Assembly (NCBI RefSeq): GCF_014205215.1
Contig: NZ_JACHNC010000001.1
Location: 1,741,001 to 1,805,000, forward strand
Length of the DNA: 64,000 nt
Reading direction: 5' to 3'
DNA from: Actinoplanes lobatus
GTDB taxonomy: Bacteria > Actinomycetota > Actinomycetes > Mycobacteriales > Micromonosporaceae
The translations under genes and the position numbers were made by a program. The notes under the pieces were generated by a model that worked only from the letters and a program-made list of their open reading frames with translations, did not search any database and was not told the origin of the DNA. This document shows positions 8,948 to 19,833 of the stretch, one piece after another; the stretch's first letter is position 1, and each line of letters starts with the position of its first letter.

Positions 8948-9298
8948 ATGACTGTGCCCACCACCGCAAACACCGCGGGGAACGTCGCCGCCGGTTGCGC
9001 CGCCCCCGACCAGTCCGCGCCCCTCCCCAACAGCGTGGACCTGGCCAAGGAGACGGTCATCACCGGCATCGTCCGCAACGCCGACAGCGAGGCCGTCGGC
9101 GGCGCGTACGTGCGCCTGCTCGACTCCTCCGGCGAGTTCACCGCCGAGGTGGTCTCCTCGCCCGAGGGCGTGTTCCGGTTCTTCGCCGCGCCCGGCTCCT
9201 GGACCGTGAAGGCGCTCAGCCGGCACGGCAACGGCGAGCTGGCGGTCGACGCCGCCCGCGGCGTCAACGAGATCGCTCTGAACGTGGCCACCGCCTGA
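8948..9298 (+). CDS. DUF1416 (SseC-like) protein
   Basis: A 116-residue protein with a Cys near the N-terminus (AAGCAAPDQ) and a predicted beta-sandwich core (ITGIVRNADSEAVGGAYVRL, VFRFFAAPGSWTVKAL). This family is almost always encoded next to actinobacterial thiosulfate sulfurtransferases and is annotated SseC in mycobacteria. Its biochemical role is not established. It lies 5 bp after the rhodanese gene and ends just before a strong hairpin terminator. Confidence 0.88.
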   Translation: MTVPTTANTAGNVAAGCAAPDQSAPLPNSVDLAKETVITGIVRNADSEAVGGAYVRLLDSSGEFTAEVVSSPEGVFRFFAAPGSWTVKALSRHGNGELAVDAARGVNEIALNVATA

Positions 9299-9313
9299 CC
9301 CACGCTCTGTTGA

Positions 9314-9343
9314 AAGGGCGGGACCCTTCGGGGTCCCGCCCTT
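9314..9343. terminator. Bidirectional terminator, 13-bp stem with TTCG loop
   Basis: Arms 9314-9326 and 9331-9343 are perfect complements around a TTCG tetraloop. It separates the convergent DUF1416 gene and the AI-2E-type permease gene, whose stop codon is 4 bp away, so it can serve both. Confidence 0.9.
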
Positions 9344-9346
9344 CTC

Positions 9347-10603
9347 TCATGCCCCGCCGGTGATGACCACCTCGGCGTGCGGTGGGATCTCCGGCCGCCG
9401 CCGGGACAACCGCCGGATGCCGGTGTTGAGCACCGCGATCAGCGGCACCGCCACCAGCGCCCCGATGATCCCGGCCAGCACCACACCGCAGGCGATCCCG
9501 ATGATCACCGCGAGCGGGTGCACCGACACCGCCCGGCCCATGATCAGCGGCTGGAGCACGTGCCCCTCGATCTGCTGGACCAGGATCACCGCGCCCAGGG
9601 TGATCAGGGCGACCACCCAGCCCTCGTCGACCAGCGCCACCAGGGCGGCGACCGCACCGGACACGCTCGCGCCGACGATCGGGATGAACGCGCCCAGGAA
9701 GACCAGCGCGGCCAGCGGGAAGGCGAACTCCACCTCCAGCACCACCAGCGCCAGGCCGATGCCGACCGCGTCGATGAAGGCGACCAGCACGGTGGCCCGC
9801 ACGTACGACCCCAGGGTGGCCCAGGAGGCGTCGCCCGCGTCGGCCAGCGACCAGCGTGCGTTCACCGGGAAGAGCCGGACGATGAACCGCCAGATCGACC
9901 GCCCGTCCCGCAGGAAGAAGAACGTCGCGAAGAGGACCAGCAGCAGGCCGGTGACCAGCTCCGCGATGGTCGCCACGGTGGCGATGCCGGTGGAGGTCAG
10001 CGACGCGGTGTTCGAGTTGATCCACTCCTGGCCGGAGTCGATGGCCTGATCCACCTGCGCGTCGGAGAGGTGCATCGGCCCGGTCCGCGCCCACTGCTGG
10101 ATCTGCCGGACACCGGCGCTCGCGTTCTCGGCCAGTTTCGGCACCCCGGCGACGAACTGGTTCACCACCAGGGTCAGCGTGCCGACGACCGCGGCTATCC
10201 CGGTGACCATCACCAGGAACGTGGCCAGCGACCGGGGCAGGCGCAGCCGCAGCAGCCAGCCCACCGCCGGGCCGAACAGCGCCGACAGCAGCAGCGCGAT
10301 GGCCAGCGGGATCATCACTATGCTGACCATGCCGATCAGCTTGAGCAGCGCCCAGCCGATGACGCCCACCACGATCAGGCGCCAGCTCCAGGCCGCCGCG
10401 ATACGCAACGGCTGTGGCACGTCAGCGTCGTCCTTACTGGCTGTCGAGTGGTGTGTGAACTCGGGCGCGGGCGGTGGTGGGATGAACTCCTCGTACCGGT
10501 CGGACTCCTCCTCGGCACGCTCGGTCCGGCCCTGCCGCACCGATTCGCGGCCGGAGTCGTAGGCCTTCCTCAGGTTGTCCCGGACCCGTCGGAAGCGGTT
10601 CAA
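9347..10603 (-). CDS. AI-2E family transporter (PerM-like membrane protein)
   Basis: A 418-residue multi-pass membrane protein of the AI-2 exporter/PerM family. After an acidic cytoplasmic tail (about 1-65) come paired N-terminal helices (VVGVIGWALLKLIGMVSIVM), a central soluble stretch, and the family-typical C-terminal core with GAFIPIVGASVSGAVAALVA and QQIEGHVLQPLIMGR. I choose TTG at 10603 (LNRFRRVRDNL) because GGAGG lies 8 nt upstream; the ATG inside that spacing is out of frame. Some members export AI-2 and others act as Na+/H+ antiporters, so substrate is not assigned. Confidence 0.88.
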   Translation of the reverse strand: MNRFRRVRDNLRKAYDSGRESVRQGRTERAEEESDRYEEFIPPPPAPEFTHHSTASKDDADVPQPLRIAAAWSWRLIVVGVIGWALLKLIGMVSIVMIPLAIALLLSALFGPAVGWLLRLRLPRSLATFLVMVTGIAAVVGTLTLVVNQFVAGVPKLAENASAGVRQIQQWARTGPMHLSDAQVDQAIDSGQEWINSNTASLTSTGIATVATIAELVTGLLLVLFATFFFLRDGRSIWRFIVRLFPVNARWSLADAGDASWATLGSYVRATVLVAFIDAVGIGLALVVLEVEFAFPLAALVFLGAFIPIVGASVSGAVAALVALVDEGWVVALITLGAVILVQQIEGHVLQPLIMGRAVSVHPLAVIIGIACGVVLAGIIGALVAVPLIAVLNTGIRRLSRRRPEIPPHAEVVITGGA

Positions 10604-10714
10604 CCGCCATACCTCCTCGACTCTCGAATGCGCGGTAATCACGCTAGTACTCAGTGGCCCGGAACGCCTTACCCCGCGGCGACGGGAATCCGTGGCGGCG
10701 TACCGTCTGCAATC

Positions 10715-11056
10715 GTGAGTGCCGACACCGCCCGTACCGAGACCGGATTGCCGATCCGGATGCTGCACGACCGCGTCCTCGTCCGTCAGGACGGTGGGGA
10801 GGGCGAGCGGCGGTCCACCGCCGGCATCGTCATCCCGGCCACCGCCTCGATGGGACGGCGCCTGTCCTGGGCGACCGCGGTCGGCGTCGGGCCCAACGTC
10901 CGGTCGATCGTGGTGGGCGACCGCGTCCTCTTCGACCCGGACGACCGCTCCGAGGTCGAACTGCACGGCAAGGGGTACGTGCTGCTGCGCGAGCGGGACG
11001 TGCACGCGGTCGCGGCCACCCGGGTCGAGCCGGACGGCACCGGCCTCTATCTCTGA
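10715..11056 (+). CDS. GroES-family protein, not in an operon with groEL
   Basis: A 113-residue protein with the GroES beta-barrel fold: MLHDRVLVRQDGGEG near residue 17, a mobile-loop-like STAGIVIPATAS, VGDRVLFDPDD and a C-terminal VLLRERDVHAVAA. It diverges from housekeeping GroES, with a longer N-terminus and an unusual Met-Gly-Arg-Arg-Leu-Ser stretch after the mobile loop. The only groEL in the window is 5.5 kb away and not cotranscribed. TACCGT 8 nt before the GTG start suggests a leaderless mRNA. The stop overlaps the convergent prsW stop by 10 bp. It may be a chaperonin cofactor or a specialised paralogue. Confidence 0.8.
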   Translation: MSADTARTETGLPIRMLHDRVLVRQDGGEGERRSTAGIVIPATASMGRRLSWATAVGVGPNVRSIVVGDRVLFDPDDRSEVELHGKGYVLLRERDVHAVAATRVEPDGTGLYL

Positions 11057-12456
11057 GGCGGCATCGGGGCGAACTGCGGCGGAGGCGGTGGGCTCGCGTA
11101 GTAGCCCAGCCGCACCGGCACCGGCATGACCGGCTCCGGCGGCGGGGCCACGGTCCGCACCACCCCGTCCGGGAAGGCGATCCGGTAATACCGCCCGTCC
11201 CACCAGGACGGCGGTGTCTGCGGGTCGCGCCCGGCGAAGACCGAACGGTACCCGGTGATCGCCGTCAGCAGCTCCCGCTCCTCCTCGCTGGCGTGGTGCA
11301 GCTCGTACGGAGTCCGCGGAAGCCCACGCCGCAACCCGTCCCGCAGCAGCGCCAGCCGGGTCGCCGCGAACTGGAAGTCCCGCATCGCGCGGCGCCCCAC
11401 CGGGCCGGCGACCCGGGCCGCCCACTCCCGGGCGGCGTGCCGGCGGCCGAGCGTGCCGAGGGCGGCCACCTCGGACGGGGCGAACCAGCCGGCGACGGCG
11501 TAGTCGTACAGCACCCGCTCGGCGAGGCGGCCCTCCCAGCTGCGCAGCGCGATGGCGAAGCCGACCACCAGGAAGAAGAACGGCACCATGAAGCCGAGGT
11601 AGCCGTACAGCATGATCATGGTCTCGCCGGTGGCGCCGGCCAGTGTCGGCAGCAGGTTGAAGATGCCGTGCAGGATCATCGCGAGCAGCAGGCCGGCCAC
11701 CGGGGCGAGCCACCGGACGGTCCGGTCGCCCGAGCGCGCCGCGATGCCCAGCCCGATCCCCGCCATCGAGGTGAACAGCGGGTGGGCGAACCCGGTGAAC
11801 AGGATCCGGACGATGAAGATCAGGAACACGTTCTGCAGGCCGGTGGCCGGACCGTACTCGTCGGCGCCCGCCGCGTAGCCGTGCCCGCCCAGGTACAGCA
11901 CGTTCTCCACCATGGCGAAGCCGAGCGCGGAGAGGCCGCAGTAGACGATGCCGTCGGTGATGCCGGACCACTCGCCCCGGCGGCGCCAGAACAGCAGCAG
12001 CGGGCCCAGCACCTTCGTCGACTCCTCGATGAGCGGGGCCACCAGCACCGCCACCAGCGCGTCCGGCAGCCCCACCTTGTCGAAGAGCCAGGCGGCGCCG
12101 CTGTTCACCCCCAGGGACACCGCGGTCGCCACGGCGGCGCCCCAGGCGAAGCAGTAGATCAGGTACTTCGCGGGCTCCGGCTCGTACCTGTCCAGCCAGA
12201 CGAAACTGCTGGCCAGCAGCGGGACCGGGAGGATCGCCGCGGTCAGGCCGACGGCCAGGCCGGTGATGCCGATGTTGTAGCCGAGGAAGACCAGCATGAA
12301 GACGGCCCCGGCGGCGATCAGCGCGATCACCAGAGTGACCGGCAGCCAGCGCCGCCACCCGGCCGTGCGCCCGGGGACCGGCGCCTTCGCCGCCTCGGTC
12401 ACCTCGGGGTAGGGAGGGACAGCCTCGGTCGTCTCGGGGGCGGGATCGTCGGCCAT
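11047..12456 (-). CDS. PrsW-family intramembrane metalloprotease
   Basis: Predicted membrane-embedded zinc protease related to B. subtilis PrsW. The 469-residue product has about eight hydrophobic segments. Family motifs are EESTK (residues 144-148), MVENVLY (about 182-188), HPLFTSMAG near residue 227 and LHGIFN near 262. A long C-terminal cytoplasmic tail from about residue 335 to the end is Pro-rich at its terminus and is not part of the protease core. The substrate is unknown; an anti-sigma factor is only one possibility. TAGGCT lies 7 nt upstream of the ATG, so the mRNA may be leaderless. Confidence 0.88.
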   Translation of the reverse strand: MADDPAPETTEAVPPYPEVTEAAKAPVPGRTAGWRRWLPVTLVIALIAAGAVFMLVFLGYNIGITGLAVGLTAAILPVPLLASSFVWLDRYEPEPAKYLIYCFAWGAAVATAVSLGVNSGAAWLFDKVGLPDALVAVLVAPLIEESTKVLGPLLLFWRRRGEWSGITDGIVYCGLSALGFAMVENVLYLGGHGYAAGADEYGPATGLQNVFLIFIVRILFTGFAHPLFTSMAGIGLGIAARSGDRTVRWLAPVAGLLLAMILHGIFNLLPTLAGATGETMIMLYGYLGFMVPFFFLVVGFAIALRSWEGRLAERVLYDYAVAGWFAPSEVAALGTLGRRHAAREWAARVAGPVGRRAMRDFQFAATRLALLRDGLRRGLPRTPYELHHASEEERELLTAITGYRSVFAGRDPQTPPSWWDGRYYRIAFPDGVVRTVAPPPEPVMPVPVRLGYYASPPPPPQFAPMPPQR

Positions 12457-12470
12457 GCCCGCAAGCCTAG

Positions 12471-13589
12471 TCATCGACCGGTACGACGGCGTGCTCCGTG
12501 GGGGCGGCCCCGCCAGCCGATGGCGGCCCGCACCTGACGGGTCGCCTCCGCGTACTCGATGCCGGTGGCGCGCAGCAGGTCGGCCACCGCGGTCCGGGTC
12601 TGCGCCACCACCACGCCCCCGGAGTAGCCGACCCCCTCCTGGTAGGCGCGGCCCGACTCGGCGACCGCCCGCAGCGCCCGCTCCCGGGTCGCGACCGGCT
12701 CGGCACCCCGGGCCCACTCCTGCCGGAGCAGCTCCACGGCGTCGCCCAGGTGCCGGACCGACACGGGCAGCATCGCCGGGACCGGCTCCTGGTCGCTGAG
12801 CGCGGTGTGTGCCCGGCGCAGCAGCACCCGGACGTTGCGCAGCGAGTAGGTGAGCTGGGGCGCGCCCTCGACGTACTGGGCCAGGGCGCCGCGGGCCCGC
12901 CACCGGGCCGGTGCGAACGCCACGTTCTCCCCGGCCGCCTCGATCGCGGACTGGAACGCCGCGAAGGGGCCCTCGGCCGCCCGCAGCCGCTCCAGGGCCG
13001 CCTGGAGCACGTCCGGATCGGCGGCGGCCAGACCGCGGGCCGCCTCGTGCAGGCCGTCGGTGAAGGCCCGCAGCGCCGGATCGGCGGCCCGGCGCACCAC
13101 GGTCAGCGGGTTCAGCGGCAGCAGCACGGTCATCACCACGAGCGCCACCCCACCGCCGACCAGGGCGTCCAGGAAGCGGGTCCAGGGCTGTCCGTTGCTC
13201 GAGGTGAGGGTGGCGACCAGCACCGCCGAGGAGGCGGACTGCACGATCAGCGCGGCGCCGCCGCCGGCCGCGGTCGCCAGCAGCACGGCGAGCAGCACGA
13301 TCAGGCCGATCTGCACCGGGCCGTTGCCGATCAGCAGGATGATGCCGTCGCCCAGGCCGATGCCGACCGCCACCCCGATGACCAGTTCCGCGGTCCGTCG
13401 CAGGCGCTGGCCCACCGACGAGCCGAGCGCGATCACCGCGGCGATCGGCGCGAAGAACGGAATCGGGCGGCCGTACAGGTCGTGTGCCACGTACCAGGCC
13501 AGCCCGGCGGCGAGACCGGCCTGCATCGCGAGCATCAGCCCGGCCCGGCCCCGGGCGAGGAACACCGGGACCCGCTTCTTGCCGATCAT
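12471..13589 (-). CDS. FUSC-family (aromatic acid exporter-like) membrane protein
   Basis: A 372-residue protein with about six N-terminal hydrophobic segments. These include RPIPFFAPIAAVIALGSSVG and RTAELVIGVAVGIGLGDGI, the hallmark of FUSC/ArAE proteins. A long helical cytoplasmic domain follows (about 160-372). Family members are proposed efflux carriers. No adapter or outer component is encoded nearby, so no substrate is assigned. A TAGGTT hexamer 6 nt before the ATG suggests leaderless transcription from a promoter divergent to the HD-domain gene. Confidence 0.8.
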   Translation of the reverse strand: MIGKKRVPVFLARGRAGLMLAMQAGLAAGLAWYVAHDLYGRPIPFFAPIAAVIALGSSVGQRLRRTAELVIGVAVGIGLGDGIILLIGNGPVQIGLIVLLAVLLATAAGGGAALIVQSASSAVLVATLTSSNGQPWTRFLDALVGGGVALVVMTVLLPLNPLTVVRRAADPALRAFTDGLHEAARGLAAADPDVLQAALERLRAAEGPFAAFQSAIEAAGENVAFAPARWRARGALAQYVEGAPQLTYSLRNVRVLLRRAHTALSDQEPVPAMLPVSVRHLGDAVELLRQEWARGAEPVATRERALRAVAESGRAYQEGVGYSGGVVVAQTRTAVADLLRATGIEYAEATRQVRAAIGWRGRPHGARRRTGR

Positions 13590-13618
13590 GACAACAACCT
13601 ACGTGTCAGGATGCCTGA

Positions 13619-14257
13619 GTGACCTCTCTGCCTGAAGCTTTCCGGGCCGCGGCCCGTGGCGCCGGCGCCACCGCGAGCGACGCGGACCTGGACTCCGCCG
13701 CGAACTACCTGGTGGGCCGCTGGACCGAGCCGCAGCGCCACTATCACGACGTGACCCATCTCGCCGCGGTGCTCGAGGTGGTCGACCGCTTCGCCCACCT
13801 GGCGCCCAACCCCGACCGGGTACGCCTGGCCGCCTGGCTGCACGACGCGGTGTACGACCCGCGTGCCCTGGGCGACGCCAACGAGCGGGACAGCGCCGAG
13901 TTCGCCGAGGGTCTGCTGACCAGCCTGGGCGCCCCGGCCGAGGTGGCCGCCGAGGTGGCCCGCCTGGTGAGCCTGACCGCCGGGCACGCGACCGGGGAGA
14001 ACGATCCGGACGGCGAGCTGCTCTGCGACGCCGACCTGTCGATCCTGGCCGCCGACACCGACCGGTACATCCGCTACACCAGCGCGATCCGCCGCGAATA
14101 CGCCCACGTCCCCGACGACGCCTTCCGGGGCGGCCGCTCGCGGGTCCTCACCGAGCTGCTGAACCTGCCGTCCATCTACCGCCACGCCGAGATCCGCGGG
14201 CAGTGGGAGGACCGCGCCCGCACCAACCTCAAAGCCGAGCTGGAGGAACTGGCATAG
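13619..14257 (+). CDS. HD-domain metal-dependent phosphohydrolase family protein
   Basis: A 212-residue protein of the HD superfamily. Metal ligands visible are HYHDVTHL near residue 41, AAWLHDAVYD near residue 77 and a distal CDADLSILA near residue 138. The product resembles the small predicted metal-dependent phosphohydrolases of actinobacteria. The substrate, probably a nucleotide or other phosphate ester, is unknown. It starts at GTG 13619 with CAGGAT 6 nt upstream and is divergent from the FUSC gene by 29 bp. Confidence 0.85.
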   Translation: MTSLPEAFRAAARGAGATASDADLDSAANYLVGRWTEPQRHYHDVTHLAAVLEVVDRFAHLAPNPDRVRLAAWLHDAVYDPRALGDANERDSAEFAEGLLTSLGAPAEVAAEVARLVSLTAGHATGENDPDGELLCDADLSILAADTDRYIRYTSAIRREYAHVPDDAFRGGRSRVLTELLNLPSIYRHAEIRGQWEDRARTNLKAELEELA

Positions 14258-14290
14258 GGGTTGACCTCGACCACAACGCATTTCGCCCGT

Positions 14291-14352
14291 CGGTGTCGAG
14301 GGCTCCGAAAACGGCTAGCGAAGCGTGGTCGTTTTCGGCGCCCTCGACACCG
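14291..14352. terminator. Long inverted repeat, convergent terminator
   Basis: Arms 14291-14313 and 14330-14352 are 23 nt each with one mismatch and are separated by a 16-nt loop containing AGCGAAGCG. It lies between the converging HD-domain and DUF4031 genes and ends 2 bp from the latter's stop codon. A bidirectional terminator is the simplest reading. Confidence 0.75.
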
Positions 14353-14354
14353 AC

Positions 14355-14651
14355 TCAAGGGGCGGAATGCCCGCCGAGCGAAGCGAGGCCATCAGACAAG
14401 TGCTTGGGGCGGCGTAGGCCGGCCGCCCGGAGACGGGCGGCCAGCTCACGCGAGGGCAGCAGGGTGGCGCCCAGCCAGAGCGCGCTGTGGAACCGGAACG
14501 CCGGGATGTCGTAGTGGTCCCGGTCGAAGGCCCGCCGCGGCGAGCCGAGCATCTCGGCGAAGACGTGCAGCTCGTCGTACGAGACGTCGCTGACCAGGTG
14601 CGACCAGAGTGCGCCGCGACCCGGCCAGAGTGGCTCGTCGACGAGGATCAA
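14355..14651 (-). CDS. DUF4031 domain protein
   Basis: A 98-residue protein. TTG 14651 is chosen because the resulting N-terminus (MILVDEPLWPGRGALWSHLV) matches the family's typical beginning. That TTG overlaps the glpD TGA by 4 nt (TTGA), indicating translational coupling. Conserved features are WSHLVSD, ELHVFAEMLGSPRRAFDRD and HYDIPAFRF. No function is known for this family. There is no ATG or GTG that would keep the conserved N-terminus. Confidence 0.8.
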   Translation of the reverse strand: MILVDEPLWPGRGALWSHLVSDVSYDELHVFAEMLGSPRRAFDRDHYDIPAFRFHSALWLGATLLPSRELAARLRAAGLRRPKHLSDGLASLGGHSAP

Positions 14652-16447
14652 AGGTCGATCTCGAGCAGCGGCTCCCGCCGGTCGGCGGCCAGCCCGCGGA
14701 CGTCCGGCGCACCCATCCGGGCGGCGTCGGCGGTCTCGTCGTCCGGTTTGGTCTGCGACTGCCGCTCGGCGGTGACCCGGGCCAGGTAGTGCTCGATCTC
14801 CTTCTGCCGGACGGTGGCGTCCCAGCCGAGCGCCTGGCCCATGATCTCGGCGGCATGGGCGGCCGACTCGGCGCCGCGGTGCGAGGTCTCGATGGAGATC
14901 CTGGTCCGCCGGGTGAGCACGTCGTCGAGGTGCAGGGCGCCTTCGGCGAGCGCCGCGTACGCCACCTCGGCGGCCAGGTACTCCGGCGCCCCGGCCAGCG
15001 GCGCGGCCAGCTCGGGCTGGGCGGCCATCATCGCCAGCAGGTGGACGGTCAGAGTCCCGTACCTCTCCAGGAGATGCTCGACCACCCCGGCGGTGACGCC
15101 GTGCCGCCGGGCCGTGTCGTGCCGGTCCCGCCACGCGGCGGCGTAGCCGTCCGCGCCGAGCAGCGGCAGCTCGGCGGTCCGCGACGGCCGGGCCGGACCG
15201 CCCAGCCGGCGCACCGCCCGGTCGATGACGTCGGCCGCCATCACCCGGTACGTCGTGTACTTGCCGCCGGCCACCAGCAGCAGCCCCAGCATCGGCTCGA
15301 CCACGGCGTGCTCGCGGGAGAGCTTCGAGGTGGAGTCGGCCTCGCCGGAGAGCAGCGGCCGCAGACCGGCGTAGACGCCCTCGATGTCGTCGGTGGTGAG
15401 CGGCCGGTCGAGCACCGCGTTGACCTGGTCGAGCAGGTAGCGGATGTCGCGGGCGGAGGCGGCCGGGTGGGCCCGGTCGAGCTGCCAGTCGGTGTCCGTG
15501 GTGCCGATGATCCAGTGGCCGCCCCAGGGCAGCACGAACAGCACCGACGTCGCGGTCCGCAGGATCAGGCCGGACTCGCCGGTGATCGCCGAGCGGGGCA
15601 CCACGAGGTGCACCCCCTTGGAGGCGCGGACCCGCAGCCCCGGCCGGACGCCCACGTCGTTGAGCATCTGCGACATGTCGTCGCTCCACACACCGGTGGC
15701 GGCGACCACCGTGCGCGCCCGGACCTCGAACTCCTCCGAGCCCGGGGCCTCCAGGTCACGCACCTTCACGCCGACCACCTGGCGGGCCTCGCGCACGAAA
15801 CCGGTGACCCGGGCGCTGGTCACCACGGCGGCGCCCAGGCTGGCCGCGGTCCGCGCCAGGTTGGTCACCAGCCGGGCGTCGTCGACCTGCCCGTCGTAGT
15901 AGCGGATGGCCCCGGCGATCCGGTCGGCCCGCAGGCTGGGGAACAGGTGCCGGGCGCCGTCGCGGGTGAGGTGCCGGTGCAGCGGCATGCCCCGCCCGGT
16001 GCCGAAGATCCCGGCGAACGCGTCGTAGGCGGCCACGCCGAGCCCGTAGTAGCCGCGCTGCCAGGCCCGCCGGGGCAGGCCGGCGCTGGGCAGCGGGATC
16101 AGGATCGGGACCGGGCGCACCAGGTGCGGCGCGAGCCGGGTGGCCAGCAGGCCGCGCTCGGTCAGCGCCTCGTGGACCAGGTGCAGCTCCAGCTGCTCCA
16201 GGTAGCGCAGGCCACCGTGGATCAGCTTGCTGGAGCGGCTGGACGTGCCGGCGGCCAGGTCCCGCGCCTCCACCAGGGCGACCTTCAGGCCGCGGGAGGC
16301 GGCGTCGAGCGCGGCGCCGGCGCCGGTGGCGCCGCCACCGATCACCAGGACGTCGAACTGCTCGTCACGCAGCCGGCGCAGGTCGGCCGCGCGCCGGATC
16401 GGGGACAGGCGGCCGGCCGAATTGCGGGAAACGGAGGGATCACGCAT
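14648..16447 (-). CDS. glpD: Glycerol-3-phosphate dehydrogenase (FAD-dependent)
   Basis: Membrane-associated flavoenzyme oxidising sn-glycerol 3-phosphate to dihydroxyacetone phosphate and passing electrons to quinone. The 599-residue product has the FAD dinucleotide fold FDVLVIGGGATGAGAALD (about 31-48), the family signature GTSSRSSKLIHGGLRYLEQ near residue 67 and WSDDMSQMLN. The C-terminal DAO_C domain runs to the end. The start at 16447 (MRDPSVSRNS) is supported by TAACCT 7 nt upstream, suggesting a leaderless mRNA; an upstream in-frame ATG would extend into that promoter. It is cotranscribed with the DUF4031 gene. No glpK or glpF is nearby. Confidence 0.93.
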   Translation of the reverse strand: MRDPSVSRNSAGRLSPIRRAADLRRLRDEQFDVLVIGGGATGAGAALDAASRGLKVALVEARDLAAGTSSRSSKLIHGGLRYLEQLELHLVHEALTERGLLATRLAPHLVRPVPILIPLPSAGLPRRAWQRGYYGLGVAAYDAFAGIFGTGRGMPLHRHLTRDGARHLFPSLRADRIAGAIRYYDGQVDDARLVTNLARTAASLGAAVVTSARVTGFVREARQVVGVKVRDLEAPGSEEFEVRARTVVAATGVWSDDMSQMLNDVGVRPGLRVRASKGVHLVVPRSAITGESGLILRTATSVLFVLPWGGHWIIGTTDTDWQLDRAHPAASARDIRYLLDQVNAVLDRPLTTDDIEGVYAGLRPLLSGEADSTSKLSREHAVVEPMLGLLLVAGGKYTTYRVMAADVIDRAVRRLGGPARPSRTAELPLLGADGYAAAWRDRHDTARRHGVTAGVVEHLLERYGTLTVHLLAMMAAQPELAAPLAGAPEYLAAEVAYAALAEGALHLDDVLTRRTRISIETSHRGAESAAHAAEIMGQALGWDATVRQKEIEHYLARVTAERQSQTKPDDETADAARMGAPDVRGLAADRREPLLEIDL

Positions 16448-16581
16448 CCGTCCCAGGTTAGCCCCCACAGGCGTCGCCCAGGCGAGGGAATATCGCCGGC
16501 ACACCCCTGGGGAGGCGTCGCACAGAAGGCCGGAAGGCGGCCCGCCGAAGCGGACCGCCTTCCGGTTGGGAACTGATGGAC

Positions 16582-18423
<1,842 letters not shown>

Positions 18424-18431
18424 TCACTTGT

Positions 18432-18458
18432 TTAGCACTCCCCGGTGGCGAGTGCAAG
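18432..18458 (-). promoter_or_regulatory. CIRCE operator 2 (HrcA binding site)
   Basis: TTAGCACTC-N9-GAGTGCAAG matches the CIRCE consensus with one arm mismatch. It is offset 34-36 bp from the first CIRCE, on the same face or nearly so, which would allow cooperative HrcA repression of groEL. Confidence 0.88.
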
Positions 18459-18503
18459 AAACCCCATCTTCCCGCGAAACCCCCGGGGTAGCCCAGGTTT
18501 CCG

Positions 18504-19247
18504 CTAAGGATCTTGAAAGCCCAGCTCAGCGGGCTCCCCGGACCATTCCGAGCGCTCCGGAGCCGACGTGACAAGCGCCGCAACCGCCCAGCCGACGGTG
18601 AAGACCGCCCACAGGACGGCGGACGCCGCCTGCCCCAGGACGTACGCCGTGGGCGCCGTGGACGCCGTCGCGACGAACGAGTCCGCGATCAACATCGTCA
18701 CGGTGAACGAGACCGTGCTCAGCGCCGTCACGGCGAACGAGGCAACGATCAGCACCGTCAGCTCGCGGCCGGGCCGCACCGCCGGGAACCCGGGCGCCGG
18801 CAGCAGCCACCGGGCCAGCAGGCCCACGCCGATCAGCACGACCAGGTCGCCGGCGATCGCCACCACGACGAGCGGGTCGAAGCCGAGCTGGACGCCGACC
18901 GCGAACTCGAGGCCCGCGTCCAGCATGTTCTTCACGGTCGAGACGAGCGCGGCGACGATCCACAGCAGCAGCGCCCGGCCCACGGTCACCCGCCGCCGCG
19001 ACAGCACCGCGATCACGATCAGGGCCAGCGTCTGCGGAATCTCCGCGGCGATCGGCACGACCAGCCAGCGGGTCAGGGCCTCGCCCGGATCGAACGACGG
19101 CATCGGGCCGAAGCCCAGGAACAGGGACAGCCACGCCCACATGTACGCCAGCGACGCGGCACTGGTGAGCAGCACGGCCAGGGCGATCCCCCACGGGCGG
19201 GCGCGCAGCAGCCGGATACCGGAAAGCCCCTCGGGCCCATCGTTCAT
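18504..19247 (-). CDS. Multi-pass membrane protein, function unknown
   Basis: A 247-residue protein with about six hydrophobic segments, for example [20 protein letters not shown] near the N-terminus and [20 protein letters not shown]. The polar C-terminal tail ends in a Glu/Ser-rich stretch. I start at ATG 19247 ([10 protein letters not shown]). A longer frame reaches 19379 but would overlap the divergent acetyltransferase gene. No family motif was recognised. The gene is transcribed toward groEL but is separated from it by the CIRCE region. Confidence 0.65.
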   Translation of the reverse strand: MNDGPEGLSGIRLLRARPWGIALAVLLTSAASLAYMWAWLSLFLGFGPMPSFDPGEALTRWLVVPIAAEIPQTLALIVIAVLSRRRVTVGRALLLWIVAALVSTVKNMLDAGLEFAVGVQLGFDPLVVVAIAGDLVVLIGVGLLARWLLPAPGFPAVRPGRELTVLIVASFAVTALSTVSFTVTMLIADSFVATASTAPTAYVLGQAASAVLWAVFTVGWAVAALVTSAPERSEWSGEPAELGFQDP

Positions 19248-19329
19248 CGTCGAATCATGGCGCAGGCCGCCACCCGGCTTCGCGACAACCCGGTTGCCGA
19301 CCGGGTTGTCGCGGCGGTAGGGATTACCC

Positions 19330-19833
19330 ATGGAGAACTGGGACGTACGCCGGGTCACCCCGGAGGACGCCGGGCGCATGCGGGCGCTCCGGCTGGAGAT
19401 GCTGGCGGACAGCCCCCTCGCGTTCCTGGAGACCCTGGCGCAGGCGGCGGCCCGGCCGCACGAGAGCTACCGGCAGCGGATCCGGCAGTCGTCCGAGGGG
19501 TTCGAGACGGCCCAGTTCATCGCCGACCCGGGTGGGCCGCTGGTCGGGCACGCCGGCGGGATCGTGCTGCCGGACGAGCCACACTGCACGGTGATCTTCG
19601 CGGTGTACCTGACTCCGGCGTACCGGGGCGGCAAGATCCTCGGGCAGTTGATCGAGGCGGTCGCCGACTGGTCGGCCGCGGCCGGGCGGGACGAGCTGAT
19701 GCTCGAGGTGGTGTGCGGCAACGGGCGGGCCGTCCGGGCGTACGAGAAGCTGGGTTTCGCCGACACCGGGGTGCGCCTGCGGCATCCGACCATTCCGGCC
19801 CTCACCGAGCTCCAGATGCGACGGCGGGCCTGA
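19330..19833 (+). CDS. GNAT-family N-acetyltransferase
   Basis: A 167-residue single-domain GNAT. The acetyl-CoA binding region reads [18 protein letters not shown] (about residues 94-111) and the C-terminal beta-bulge region reads [18 protein letters not shown]. The substrate cannot be inferred. It is translationally coupled to the next gene (TGATG overlap). Confidence 0.88.
   Translation: MENWDVRRVTPEDAGRMRALRLEMLADSPLAFLETLAQAAARPHESYRQRIRQSSEGFETAQFIADPGGPLVGHAGGIVLPDEPHCTVIFAVYLTPAYRGGKILGQLIEAVADWSAAAGRDELMLEVVCGNGRAVRAYEKLGFADTGVRLRHPTIPALTELQMRRRA

Noticed and set aside
9347..12358. A 1003-codon minus-strand frame joining the AI-2E-type permease to sequence under prsW
   Set aside because: The upstream part is an out-of-frame read-through of prsW and the GroES region. 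The TTG at 10603 with GGAGG gives the normal family length.
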